Of a stretch of 64,000 bases of DNA, positions 43,982-53,618 are shown piece by piece. Under the pieces are notes generated by a model. It was not told the origin of the DNA. It saw nothing but the letters and a program-made list of their open reading frames with translations, and did not search any database. This DNA is from Micromonospora chokoriensis (GTDB lineage: Bacteria; Actinomycetota; Actinomycetes; Mycobacteriales; Micromonosporaceae), in assembly GCF_900091505.1 (NCBI RefSeq), contig NZ_LT607409.1:3968001-4032000 (forward strand), read 5' to 3'. A program made the position numbers and the translations under genes. How positions within the stretch are numbered: position 1 is the first letter of the stretch; every line of letters begins with the position of its first letter.

Positions 43982-45178
43982 GTGTCGACGCGTGCCGTGT
44001 TCCGAGGGCTCGGGGACAGCAAGAGCCCGAACTCGGCGACCGTCCTGGAACTGCTGTTCGACATCGTCTACGTCTTCGCGCTCGCCCGCCTCGCCGGGCG
44101 GGTCGCGGACGACCTCACCATCGTCCGGCACACGTTGCTGTCCGAGGCGGGACAGACGGTCCTCTTCTTCGCGGCGATGTGGATGATCTGGTCGCTCAAC
44201 GCGCTGCTGTCCAGCACCTACGACCCTCGCCGTCCCGAACTCCAGGCGTTCCTGCTGGTGACGATGTTCGGCACGCTGGTGCTGGCGGTCTCCCTGCCAC
44301 AGGCCTTCGGACAACGCGGCGTCGTCTTCTCCGTCACCTACGTGATCATCCAGGTCGGTCGACCGCTCTTCCTGGCGTTCGCTCTTCGGGGTCACCCGGT
44401 GCAGGGGTTCTCGATCCGGATCCTGACCTGGCACCTGGCCTCGGGCGTGCTCTGGATCAGCGGTGGTATCAGCGGCGGCCTCGGTCGGGGCGTCTTCTGG
44501 ACCATCGCGCTCGCCATCGAGCTGATCGGCGCCGCCATCACCTACCCCCTGCCCCGGGTGGGCGGGCGGCAGCTCAACTCGCTGGGCGTCACCGTCTCGC
44601 AGACGCACCTCGCCGAGCGCTACAACCAGTTCTTCATGATCGCGCTTGCCGAGGTGGTGCTCGAAGCCGGTGCCGCGGTCAGCTTCCCGGGCTTCTCCCG
44701 AGACGGGACCATCACCCTCGTCGCCTCGTTCGTGACTGTCGTCGCGTTCTGGCGGATCTACTTCTACCACGTCAGTTCCGGGCCCGCCTCGACCTCCAGC
44801 GGAGAGGGGATCAACCTGTCCCGGTGGGCGAGCTACAGCCTGCTGCTCATCGTCGGTGGCATCATCTGCACCGCCGTCGGCTTCGGGCAGATCATCGAGG
44901 ACCCCCACCCGCCGATCGACTGGGCCCTCGTGGTCATCGTCTTCGGTGGACCGGCGCTGTTCCTGATCGGGCGCAGCTTCCTGGAGGTGGAGAGCCGGCT
45001 CGCGCCGCGCTGCCGGGCGTTGTATCTCGGCGTGGTGGCGCTGATCGTGGGGGCGCTGCCCATGGTGCTGCTCCCGCCGGTCGCCGTGGCGGTCACCGTG
45101 GCGGTGATCCTGGCCGGCATCACCATCCTCGACCAGCGCGCCCACCGGCGTCGGTCGGAAACCAACCCGACACTGTGA
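43982..45178 (+). CDS. Low temperature requirement A (LtrA) family membrane protein
   Basis: A 398-aa membrane protein with about ten helices. The family signatures are LELLFDIVYVFALARLA near the N-terminus and THLAERYNQFFMIALAEVVL in the middle. The family was named from a Listeria cold-growth locus; its biochemical function is unknown. GTG start at 43982; no strong ribosome-binding site. A hairpin (GCCGACG at 45195 with CGTCGGC at 45215) follows the stop and is its likely terminator. Confidence 0.88.
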   Translation: MSTRAVFRGLGDSKSPNSATVLELLFDIVYVFALARLAGRVADDLTIVRHTLLSEAGQTVLFFAAMWMIWSLNALLSSTYDPRRPELQAFLLVTMFGTLVLAVSLPQAFGQRGVVFSVTYVIIQVGRPLFLAFALRGHPVQGFSIRILTWHLASGVLWISGGISGGLGRGVFWTIALAIELIGAAITYPLPRVGGRQLNSLGVTVSQTHLAERYNQFFMIALAEVVLEAGAAVSFPGFSRDGTITLVASFVTVVAFWRIYFYHVSSGPASTSSGEGINLSRWASYSLLLIVGGIICTAVGFGQIIEDPHPPIDWALVVIVFGGPALFLIGRSFLEVESRLAPRCRALYLGVVALIVGALPMVLLPPVAVAVTVAVILAGITILDQRAHRRRSETNPTL

Positions 45179-45194
45179 CCCTCCCTTGCGGGCC

Positions 45195-45221
45195 GCCGAC
45201 GTCCCCCGTAGGGTCGTCGGC
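45195..45221 (+). terminator. Hairpin after the LtrA gene
   Basis: GCCGACG (45195-45201) pairs with CGTCGGC (45215-45221), with partial pairing in the 13-nt loop; 17 bases after the stop. Confidence 0.5.
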
Positions 45222-45244
45222 ACGCCGTCGAGCTGGGAGGAGGT

Positions 45245-45266
45245 CAGAACAATGTCCGATGTTCTG
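45245..45266 (+). promoter_or_regulatory. Palindrome upstream of the acetyltransferase gene
   Basis: CAGAACA-N8-TGTTCTG, perfect 7-bp arms, ending 69 bp before the ATG. Candidate operator of unknown regulator; it does not match the actinobacterial LexA box. Confidence 0.4.
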
Positions 45267-45334
45267 CGCCCCCTCCGCGCTCCGGCGTCCGCGCGGATCT
45301 GACCCGGGGCGTTCGCTTCCCGAAGGACCACGCC

Positions 45335-46231
45335 ATGACAGATCTGGTCATCCGCCCGCTCGTCGCGGGCGAGGAACACGTGTTCGACTCCATGCCCGAC
45401 CCGCTCCCACAACTCCGCCAGGTCGCCTACGCCGACGGAGTCGCCGGCGGCGGCTACCGTCCCGAGACCACCTGGGTCGCACTGCGCGACGATCGAGTGG
45501 TCGGCCGGGCCGCCTGGCTCCTCCCACCGGGCGCCATCGGCGCCCCCTGGCTGGACCGGTTCGATCTGGACGCCGAGCCGGAGGTGGGCGCCGCGCTGCT
45601 GCACGCCGCCCACGAGGCACTCGGAGGTCCCGGTCTGTACTACGCCGCCCTGCCGGCGCACTGGCGGCGTCGACCCGAGGTGCTGGCCGTGGTGCGGGCA
45701 CCGATGGCCGCCGCCCAGCTCGCCGGGCTGGTCGAGCGGGAGGAACGGATCCGGTGCTCCTGGACCGGCACACCGCTGCCGGCATCCTCCGGGCGCTACG
45801 ACTTCCGTACCCCCGCCGACGCGGCGGAGGTCAACGCCCTGGTCGCCCGGATCGCCGAGCCGGACGTGTTGACCGGCGTCGAGACCGCACGGGTGGTCAG
45901 CGGCATCGACCTGGCCACCGACCCCCTCGGTTGGTTGGGGGATGCGGTCCAGGGATGGCGGGTCGCGACGGAGGCTGGCCGGCCGGTGGGCCTGGCCGGC
46001 ACCGCCGGGGACGCCTGCTTCCCGCTGCTCGCCTATCTCGGCCTGCTCGACGAGGCGGCCCGACCCGAACTACTGGCCGAGGCGGTTCGGGTGCTCGTCG
46101 CCGGAGGCGCCCGGGAGGTCGTCGCCGACGTCGAGGCGCACCGGGTGGCGGTGCTGGCGGAGCTGGAACGGACCGGGTTCCGGCAGTTGCGTACCCGGGT
46201 GACCTTCGCACCGCCCACCTCCTCGGAATAG
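45335..46231 (+). CDS. GNAT-superfamily acetyltransferase
   Basis: A 298-aa protein with a tandem or double-length GNAT fold. The N-terminal part has RPLVAGEEHVFDSMPDPLPQ and TTWVALRDDRVVGRAAWLLP; the C-terminal half ends RVAVLAELERTGFRQLRTRV. The acetyl-CoA loop (RGxG-type) is not well kept, so activity is uncertain. It is preceded by a palindrome at 45245 and closed by a strong hairpin. Confidence 0.7.
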   Translation: MTDLVIRPLVAGEEHVFDSMPDPLPQLRQVAYADGVAGGGYRPETTWVALRDDRVVGRAAWLLPPGAIGAPWLDRFDLDAEPEVGAALLHAAHEALGGPGLYYAALPAHWRRRPEVLAVVRAPMAAAQLAGLVEREERIRCSWTGTPLPASSGRYDFRTPADAAEVNALVARIAEPDVLTGVETARVVSGIDLATDPLGWLGDAVQGWRVATEAGRPVGLAGTAGDACFPLLAYLGLLDEAARPELLAEAVRVLVAGGAREVVADVEAHRVAVLAELERTGFRQLRTRVTFAPPTSSE

Positions 46232-46237
46232 CCGGGC

Positions 46238-46267
46238 GGGGTGCGCCCTGTCACCGGGGCGCACCCC
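46238..46267 (+). terminator. Terminator after the acetyltransferase
   Basis: 11-bp perfect arms GGGGTGCGCCC (46238-46248) and GGGCGCACCCC (46257-46267), 6 bases after the stop codon. Confidence 0.8.
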
Positions 46268-46306
46268 TCAGCCGGCGACGACCGCCGTCAGTGCCACCAT
46301 CTGCCC

Positions 46307-47272
46307 ATGCCGGAGACCATCGCGTTCGTCGTCGGCGGACTGGCGCTGGTCGTGGCGGCCGTCGCCGGGCTCTGGCTCTGGCCGGTACGTCGTCCGGGCC
46401 GCCGCCTCGCGCCCGCGCAACCACTCGACTTCGACACCGCCGTCCGTACCGCCGAGGCCCACGTCGCGAACGAGACGACGGACCCGCACATCCGACCGGA
46501 GTCGCGCAGCCGTCTGCTCAGCCACGGCTCGCGTACCGACCGGGCCGTCCTGCTGCTGCACGGATACACCCTCGCGCCGGAGCAGTACGACGAACTGGCC
46601 CAGGAGTTCTTCGACAGGGGCTACAACGTCTGGGTGCCGCGGGCCCCGCAGCACGGGACCGTCGACCGGCGGGCCCACCACCGGGTCGAGGCCGAGGAGC
46701 TGACGGCGTACGCCGCAAAGGCCTGGACGATCGCGGCGGCCCTGGGCGACGAGGTGGGCGTCGTGGGGATCTCCGGCGGTGCCGTGCTCGCCACCTGGCT
46801 GGCCCAGATGCCTGGCGCCGCCGTACGCCGCCTGCTGGTGCTGTCGCCGTTCTTCGGTCCGAATCCGCGACAGGCGCCGGCCTTCGCGGTCAGGCCCCTC
46901 ATCCTGCTGTACGGGCGTCGTGTCCTCCGGGACCGGGTCACGTCGCGCGGGTACTCCCTCGCCGCCGTCACCCAGTACCTGTCGATCGCCCGTACGCTGC
47001 CGCGCCCGCCTCGACGCACCGGCCTGCGGAGCGTGGCGGTGGTGATCAGCCCGCTCGACGGCGTGGTGGACCTCGAAGCGGCAGTCGAAGTGCCGCGCCG
47101 CATCGCCGACGCCAACGCGGTGCCGCTGCGGGTCTGCACAGTGCCCGAGGCGTTGGGCGTCGCACACAACACCCTCACCCTCGGTGCCGACGGGGACGAG
47201 TGGCGGCGGCGGTACGTCGCGCTCTACGAAGGCGCGGCGGCTCCGGCGGCAGACGTGCCGCTCAGTCGGTGA
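46307..47272 (+). CDS. Membrane-anchored alpha/beta hydrolase
   Basis: A 321-aa hydrolase. An N-terminal membrane segment (residues 4-24) is followed by the fold: RAVLLLHGYTLAPEQYDEL gives the oxyanion strand, and the nucleophile Ser is in VGVVGISGGAVLATWLAQ. The Asp is in VAVVISPLDGVVD and the His in EALGVAHNTLT. Substrate unknown; probably a carboxylesterase or lipase-like enzyme on the membrane. The ATG at 46307 gives the anchor directly. It is convergent with the aldo/keto reductase. Confidence 0.83.
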   Translation: MPETIAFVVGGLALVVAAVAGLWLWPVRRPGRRLAPAQPLDFDTAVRTAEAHVANETTDPHIRPESRSRLLSHGSRTDRAVLLLHGYTLAPEQYDELAQEFFDRGYNVWVPRAPQHGTVDRRAHHRVEAEELTAYAAKAWTIAAALGDEVGVVGISGGAVLATWLAQMPGAAVRRLLVLSPFFGPNPRQAPAFAVRPLILLYGRRVLRDRVTSRGYSLAAVTQYLSIARTLPRPPRRTGLRSVAVVISPLDGVVDLEAAVEVPRRIADANAVPLRVCTVPEALGVAHNTLTLGADGDEWRRRYVALYEGAAAPAADVPLSR

Positions 47273-47324
47273 CGCCGTCGCCGCACGGCTGGCTCGGCCG
47301 GCGGCCCCGAGGTGGATGCGCACG

Positions 47325-48428
47325 TCACTCGGTGGGCTGGGCGGCGGCGTTGAGCACCGGCGGGGCGTAGCCGGCCGGCTTGTCGCCGATGCTCAGGCCG
47401 GGGCTGACCACCCAGGACTGGTACTGCGGGGTGAACATCATGTAGGGCAGGTCGAGCTTCGGTGCGCTGGCCTCGTCGAGCCGGCGGCGGGCGTCGGCCG
47501 GGATCTCGAAGTCGAGCGCCTCGAAGTTGCTGCTGACCTGTTCAGCGCTGCTCGCCCCGATGATCACCGAGGCGACGGCGGGCTGGGTGGCGACCCAGTT
47601 GATCGCGACCTGTGCCATGCTGCGGCCCAGCTCGGCGGACACGCTCTCCAGGGCGTCGATGACCTGCCAGTCGCTGGGGCTGATCTCCCGGCCCCCGGCG
47701 TTGGGAGTGGTCAACCGGCCGGTCCCGCTCAGGCCGTCGCCACTGCGTCGGTACTTGCCGGTGAGCAGGCCGCCGGCGATCGGGCTCCACGCGGTGAGCC
47801 CCATGCCCACGTTCTGCGCCATCGACACGAACTCCGCCTCGACGCCCCGGTTGACCAGGGAGTACGGCAGTTGCAGGTTGATCAGCGGGGCCAGTCCGTG
47901 CGCCTCGGCGTAGCTCTGCGCGCGGGCCGCGTACCACGCCGGTACGTCGGAGAGACCGGCGTAGCGGATCTTGCCGGAGCGGACCAGGTCGTCGAGGGTG
48001 TGCACGACCTCCTCGACCGGGGTGATCCGGTCCCAGGTGTGCAGCAGGTACAGGTCGATGTAGTCGGTGCCGAGCCGGCCCAGCGAGGCCTCCACGGCCC
48101 GCATGATGTGCTTGCGGCCGTTGCCGCTCGCGTTCGGGTCGCTCGGGTCGACGGTGTTGGTGAACTTGCTGGTCAGCACGAGCCGTTCGCGGACGCCGGC
48201 CCGGTCGATCAGCCGGCCGAGGATCTTCTCGCTCTCCCCGGCGGTGTAGAAGTCGGCCGTGTCGATGAAGTTCCCGCCCGACTCCAGGTACTGGCGGAAG
48301 ATCGGCTCCGACTCCGCCTCGGTCTTGCCGTACGCGGCGTGGAAGCCGTCGACGCCGAAGTTCATGGTGCCCAGCGACAGCCGGCTCACCCGCAGACCGG
48401 ACCGACCGAGCAGGTAGTAGTTGTTCAT
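47325..48428 (-). CDS. Aldo/keto reductase
   Basis: A 367-aa NADPH-dependent reductase. The catalytic tetrad is visible: Asp in FIDTADFYTAGESE, Tyr in the same segment, Lys in VLTSKFTNTVD and His in LYLLHTWDRIT. The C-terminal NADPH site is ASVIIGASSAEQVSSNFEA. Divergent from a TetR regulator with a palindromic operator between them (48497), so its expression is probably relieved by a small aldehyde, ketone or quinone. GGAAGGACG precedes the ATG. Confidence 0.92.
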   Translation of the reverse strand: MNNYYLLGRSGLRVSRLSLGTMNFGVDGFHAAYGKTEAESEPIFRQYLESGGNFIDTADFYTAGESEKILGRLIDRAGVRERLVLTSKFTNTVDPSDPNASGNGRKHIMRAVEASLGRLGTDYIDLYLLHTWDRITPVEEVVHTLDDLVRSGKIRYAGLSDVPAWYAARAQSYAEAHGLAPLINLQLPYSLVNRGVEAEFVSMAQNVGMGLTAWSPIAGGLLTGKYRRSGDGLSGTGRLTTPNAGGREISPSDWQVIDALESVSAELGRSMAQVAINWVATQPAVASVIIGASSAEQVSSNFEALDFEIPADARRRLDEASAPKLDLPYMMFTPQYQSWVVSPGLSIGDKPAGYAPPVLNAAAQPTE

Positions 48429-48496
48429 CGTTGCGTCCTTCCGATCATGTGTCGGCCCCCGATCGGACCGCTTGACAGACCTTTGCTCGCCAAAAA

Positions 48497-48512
48497 TGGA
48501 CCTGCAAGTCCA
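48497..48512. promoter_or_regulatory. TetR-type operator between aldo/keto reductase and TetR genes
   Basis: TGGACCTGCAAGTCCA, an 8+8 palindrome with one mismatch, in the 141-bp divergent interval. Confidence 0.55.
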
Positions 48513-48569
48513 AACCTGCGGCTAGGGTTGGACCGGCAGTCGGGGGCGGATGCTGGTGACGGAGGTCTC

Positions 48570-49172
48570 ATGACACGCGCGTTGACCCGCAAGGGTGAGG
48601 CGACCCGGGCGCGGATCGTCGCGGGCGCGGCCGCGGAGATCCGCGAACGCGGCGTCGACGAGGTACGCCTCGAGGACGTGATGGAGCGCACCGGCACCAG
48701 CAAGGGTCAACTCTTCCACTACTTCCCGGACGGAAAGGAGGAGTTGCTGCTCGCGGTGGCCCAGCACGAGGCCGACCAGGTGCTCACCGACCAGGAGCCG
48801 ATGCTCAGCAACCTGACCTCCTGGCCGAACTGGATGGCGTGGCGCGACCGGCTCATCGAGCGCTATCTCGCCCAGGGCGTCAAGTGCCCGCTCAACGGAC
48901 TGCTCGGTCAGACCGGCCGGCGTGCGCCGGGAGCACAGGCGATCGTCACCGGGCTCATGTGGCGCTGGCAGGACAAGATCGCCGAAGGCGTGCGGCACAT
49001 GCAGTCGACCGGGGACATCGCCCCCGAGGTGGACGCCGACCGCGCGGCGGCGGCACTCCTGGCCGGCATCCAGGGTGGCGTACTGCTGCTGCTCTCCACC
49101 GGGAAGATCGACCACCTGGAGGCAGCCCTCGACCTCACCATCGACTCGCTGAGGGGCAGGCCGCTGACATGA
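48570..49172 (+). CDS. TetR-family regulator
   Basis: A 200-aa regulator. The helix-turn-helix is at about residues 26-50 (VRLEDVMERTGTSKGQLFHY). The C-terminal ligand domain resembles the TetR_C_6/16 type (ALLAGIQGGVLLLLSTGKID). ATG 48570 follows GGAGG. It probably represses itself and the divergent aldo/keto reductase through the palindrome at 48497. The stop overlaps the next small gene by 4 bp. Confidence 0.9.
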   Translation: MTRALTRKGEATRARIVAGAAAEIRERGVDEVRLEDVMERTGTSKGQLFHYFPDGKEELLLAVAQHEADQVLTDQEPMLSNLTSWPNWMAWRDRLIERYLAQGVKCPLNGLLGQTGRRAPGAQAIVTGLMWRWQDKIAEGVRHMQSTGDIAPEVDADRAAAALLAGIQGGVLLLLSTGKIDHLEAALDLTIDSLRGRPLT

Positions 49173-49468
49173 CCATGACCCGGGATTTCGACGACGATCG
49201 GCCACCGCTGGTCCTGCTGCACGGCTACTGGGGTGAGATCCTGCACGGGTCCGACGAGGCCATCGCCGCCCAGCGGTCCCGTGATCTGCTGTCGATCGGC
49301 GAGCGGAACATCGCGTACCGCTGGGTGACCTCGTCCGAGCCGCCGGCCCGCTACCTGGCCTGGCTGACCGAAGCCCTGCCGGAGATCGAGGTGACAGTGC
49401 TGCCCGGCAGCCACTTCCCGCACCTGGCGGAACCGGCGACGATCGCCCGACTGCTGGTGACCGGCTGA
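49169..49468 (+). CDS. C-terminal fragment of an alpha/beta hydrolase
   Basis: A 99-aa protein starting at ATGA overlapping the TetR stop. PPLVLLHGYWGEILHGSDEA matches the strand carrying the third triad residue, and VTVLPGSHFPHLAEPATIAR contains the catalytic His of MhpC-type hydrolases. The nucleophile elbow and the first half of the fold are missing. It may be a remnant of a larger hydrolase gene that lost its 5' part, or a small protein in its own right. Coupled to tetR, it is still likely transcribed. Confidence 0.6.
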   Translation: MTMTRDFDDDRPPLVLLHGYWGEILHGSDEAIAAQRSRDLLSIGERNIAYRWVTSSEPPARYLAWLTEALPEIEVTVLPGSHFPHLAEPATIARLLVTG

Positions 49469-49530
49469 GCGCGAGCGGCACCGGGCACGGGCGCTATCCT
49501 TGCGGCCGAATTGCGGAGATCGGAGCAGGC

Positions 49531-49560
49531 GTGGCAGGTGACGACGACATCTCCGGGTGA
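49531..49560 (+). CDS. Possible leader peptide (9 aa) before the ABC-F gene
   Basis: GTG GCA through TGA encodes VAGDDDISG, with GGAG 6 to 9 bases upstream and TATCCT (49496-49501) as likely -10. Its stop codon lies in a hairpin CCGGGT-GAGC-ACCCGG (49553-49568). Leader peptides with such hairpins control many antibiotic-resistance ABC-F genes by ribosome-mediated attenuation. Support is by position and structure only. Confidence 0.4.
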   Translation: MAGDDDISG

Positions 49561-49683
49561 GCACCCGGACCGGCCGCCGACGGGCGCGTGATCGCGCGCA
49601 GTCCCCGCGGCCTCCGTCGTCATGCCCTGCTCCCGCCGGGGGCCACCCGTGTGCGCCCGGATCTCCCCATTTCCGAGGTTTCC

Positions 49684-51375
<1,692 letters not shown>

Positions 51376-51381
<6 letters not shown>

Positions 51382-51438
51382 TCAAGAGGTTTGCGTCACC
51401 CCGCCCGGCGTGGCGTGACGCAAACCTCTTGATCACCG
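51376..51438. repeat. 24-bp perfect palindrome carrying the ABC-F stop codon
   Basis: Arms at 51376-51399 and 51415-51438 are perfect complements (24 nt each, first bases CGGTGATCAAGAGGTTTGCG) around 15 nt. The ABC-F TGA is 51379-51381. The core GTGATCAAG is shared with the palindrome at 36998-37062. Likely terminator and a dispersed element. Confidence 0.9.
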
Positions 51439-51491
51439 GGCGCTGAGGGGGCGGGGGCGGGGTTGGGGCAGGTTTGCTGGTCGGGAGGGTT

Positions 51492-51603
51492 GGAAACGTT
51501 TTCGTAACGGGGGGTTGACCTCTCCGCCATGTGCGGAGCAGACTCCCCGGAAACGTTTACAGCAATCGGGTGGAGGTGCCGGACGTGGGTCGTAAACGTT
51601 TAC
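51492..51603 (+). promoter_or_regulatory. Three LacI-type operators and promoter of the large sugar operon
   Basis: GGAAACGTTTTC (51492-51503), GGAAACGTTTAC (51549-51560) and GTAAACGTTTAC (51592-51603) share the palindromic core AAACGTTT. The first precedes a TTGACC (51515-51520); the third overlaps the first codons of the LacI gene. The layout fits strong autorepression with possible looping. Confidence 0.75.
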
Positions 51604-52685
51604 AGGAACCGGCTGACGGCCGGCCCACGGTGCACACCGTTGCCGCCCGCGCCGGCGTGTCCATCGCGTCCGCCTCGCGGGTGCTCAACGGCGTCGGCGG
51701 CAGCCCCGAGACGATCCGCAAGGTCCGCGAGGCGGCGGCCGAGGTGGGCTACGTGCCCAACGCGATCGCCCGCTCGTTGCAGTCCCAGCGCACCGGCCTG
51801 ATCGCGCTCGCCGTCGAGGACATCGGCAACCCGGTGTACGTGGAGATGATGCGCGCCATCGAGGCCGTGGTCGCGTCCTCCGGGCGGCAGTTGCTGGTGC
51901 ACGCCACCGGCGGGCGGATCGACAACGAGACCGCCCTGCTGCGGCGGCTGGCCAACCGCTACGTGGACGGGATGATCGTCTCGCCGATCCGGGTCACCGA
52001 CGACCACCTGACCGCGCTGGTGGACAGCCCGGTGCCGGTGGTGGTCGTCGGACAGCTCGGCGCGGACGCCGCCGTGGACAACGTGCGTACCGACTCACGG
52101 CAGGGTGTGGCCCTGGCCGTGGACCATCTCGTCGCCACCGGCCTGCGTCGCATCGGTTTCGTCAACGGTCCGCTCGACACCGTCCCGGGCGCCGCGCGCG
52201 ACGCCGGATTCCGGGCCGCGGTGGCCCGACACGGCATCGCGCTCGACGAGGACTTGGTCGAGGTCGGCGACTTCCAGTACGTGGCCGGCCGGTCGGCCAC
52301 CGAGCGGCTTCTCGCCCGCACCCACCCGGACGCGCTGGTGTGTGCCAACGACCTGATCGCGGTCGGTGCGCTGCACGCCCTGCTGGCCGCCGGTCGTCGG
52401 GTGCCGCAGGACGTCGCGGTGGTCGGCATGGACGACACCGAACTGGCCCGGATGATGTTCCCCCAGCTCTCCAGCGTCTCGCTCGGTTCGGCCGAGCGAG
52501 GTCGCCGTGCCGCCGAACTCCTCCTGCAACGCATCGCCGACGCGACCCTGCCGCCGCGCCGTGAGCAGGTGCCGCCGAGCCTCACCGTCCGCGCGTCCAG
52601 CGCGGCGACGCTGCCGGCACCCCGGTCCGCCGAACCGGGCTCCCCACCGACCACCCACCCGTTTAGCGAAGGGGTGACCGCATGA
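51585..52685 (+). CDS. LacI-family regulator of the ADP-ribosylglycohydrolase operon
   Basis: A 366-aa regulator. The helix-turn-helix is at about residues 17-40 (TVHTVAARAGVSIASASRVL), with hinge GYVPNAIARSLQSQRTGLIA and a sugar-sensing domain to about residue 345. GTG 51585 is 9 bases after GGAGG; an upstream in-frame start at 51531 would run through an operator. The gene overlaps the first permease by 4 bp, so regulator and pathway share one transcript under its own operators. Confidence 0.9.
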   Translation: MGRKRLQEPADGRPTVHTVAARAGVSIASASRVLNGVGGSPETIRKVREAAAEVGYVPNAIARSLQSQRTGLIALAVEDIGNPVYVEMMRAIEAVVASSGRQLLVHATGGRIDNETALLRRLANRYVDGMIVSPIRVTDDHLTALVDSPVPVVVVGQLGADAAVDNVRTDSRQGVALAVDHLVATGLRRIGFVNGPLDTVPGAARDAGFRAAVARHGIALDEDLVEVGDFQYVAGRSATERLLARTHPDALVCANDLIAVGALHALLAAGRRVPQDVAVVGMDDTELARMMFPQLSSVSLGSAERGRRAAELLLQRIADATLPPRREQVPPSLTVRASSAATLPAPRSAEPGSPPTTHPFSEGVTA

Positions 52686-53617
52686 CCACCCTGACCGAAC
52701 GGCCGGACGCCGAGCGGGCCGAACCGGCCCGCCGGCCGAACCGGTTCCGGTCCGACCGCACCACCATCTACCTCCTTCTCCTGCCGTCGCTGCTGCCGAT
52801 CCTGGTGCTGTCGGTGTTTCCGCTGCTGCGCGGCATCTACCTGGGCTTCACCGACGCCCGCGCCGGGCGCAACGTCGAGGTCAGTTTCACCGGCCTGGCC
52901 AACTACCGGGAACTCCTGGGCGACGAACTGTTCTGGAACTCGTTCAAGATCGGCCTGCTCTGGGCGGTCGGGGTGACGGTCCTGCAGTTCCTGCTCGCCC
53001 TCGGGCTGGCCCTGCTGCTCAACCAGCAGCTGCGGTTCCGCGGTGTGGCGCGGGTGCTGGCCGTGGTGCCGTGGGCGATGCCTCCGGTCGTGGTCGGCAT
53101 CCTCTGGAAGCTCGTCTACCACCCCGATGCCGGGCTGATCAACGAGTTCTTCCACCGCGTCGGCGCGGACGGGCTGCGCACCAACTGGCTCGGCGACTTC
53201 AGCACCGCCCTCCCTGCGGTGATCATCGTCGGGGTCTGGGCGGGCATGCCGCAGACCACCGTCGTCCTGCTCGCCGGTCTGCAGGGCGTGGGTCGTGAGC
53301 TGCACGAGGCGGCGGCGGTGGACGGAGCCAGCACCTGGCACCGGTTCCGGCACGTCACGCTGCCCGCCCTGGCGCCGGTGATCGTGGCCATCACCTCGCT
53401 GGACTTCATCTGGAACTTCAACTCGTTCGGTCTGGTCTACGTGCTGACCGCCGGCGGGCCGGGCGGCAAGACGATGCTGCCGATGCTCTTCGCGTACGAG
53501 GAGGCGTTCCGCTACGGCAACTACGGCTACGCCGCCGCGCTCGGCAACGTCATGGTCGTGATCATCATCGCGCTGCTCGCCGTCTATCTCCGTCGTCGGC
53601 TCAGGGAGGCGAACTGA
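52682..53617 (+). CDS. ABC importer permease, MalF type
   Basis: A 311-aa permease with six helices and the EAA loop RELHEAAAVDGASTWHRFRH near residue 210. It starts inside the LacI stop (ATGA) and is followed after one base by the MalG-type gene. No ATPase gene lies in the operon, so a shared one must be supplied from elsewhere. Confidence 0.92.
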   Translation: MTTLTERPDAERAEPARRPNRFRSDRTTIYLLLLPSLLPILVLSVFPLLRGIYLGFTDARAGRNVEVSFTGLANYRELLGDELFWNSFKIGLLWAVGVTVLQFLLALGLALLLNQQLRFRGVARVLAVVPWAMPPVVVGILWKLVYHPDAGLINEFFHRVGADGLRTNWLGDFSTALPAVIIVGVWAGMPQTTVVLLAGLQGVGRELHEAAAVDGASTWHRFRHVTLPALAPVIVAITSLDFIWNFNSFGLVYVLTAGGPGGKTMLPMLFAYEEAFRYGNYGYAAALGNVMVVIIIALLAVYLRRRLREAN

Positions 53618-53618
53618 C

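Noticed and set aside
45245..45266. LexA/SOS box
   Set aside because: Arms are CAGAACA and TGTTCTG with an 8-bp gap, unlike the GAAC-N4-GTTC core of actinobacterial LexA sites.
44179..47370. 1063-codon plus-strand frame
   Set aside because: Crosses the LtrA, acetyltransferase and hydrolase genes in another phase; Arg/Pro-rich with no domain.
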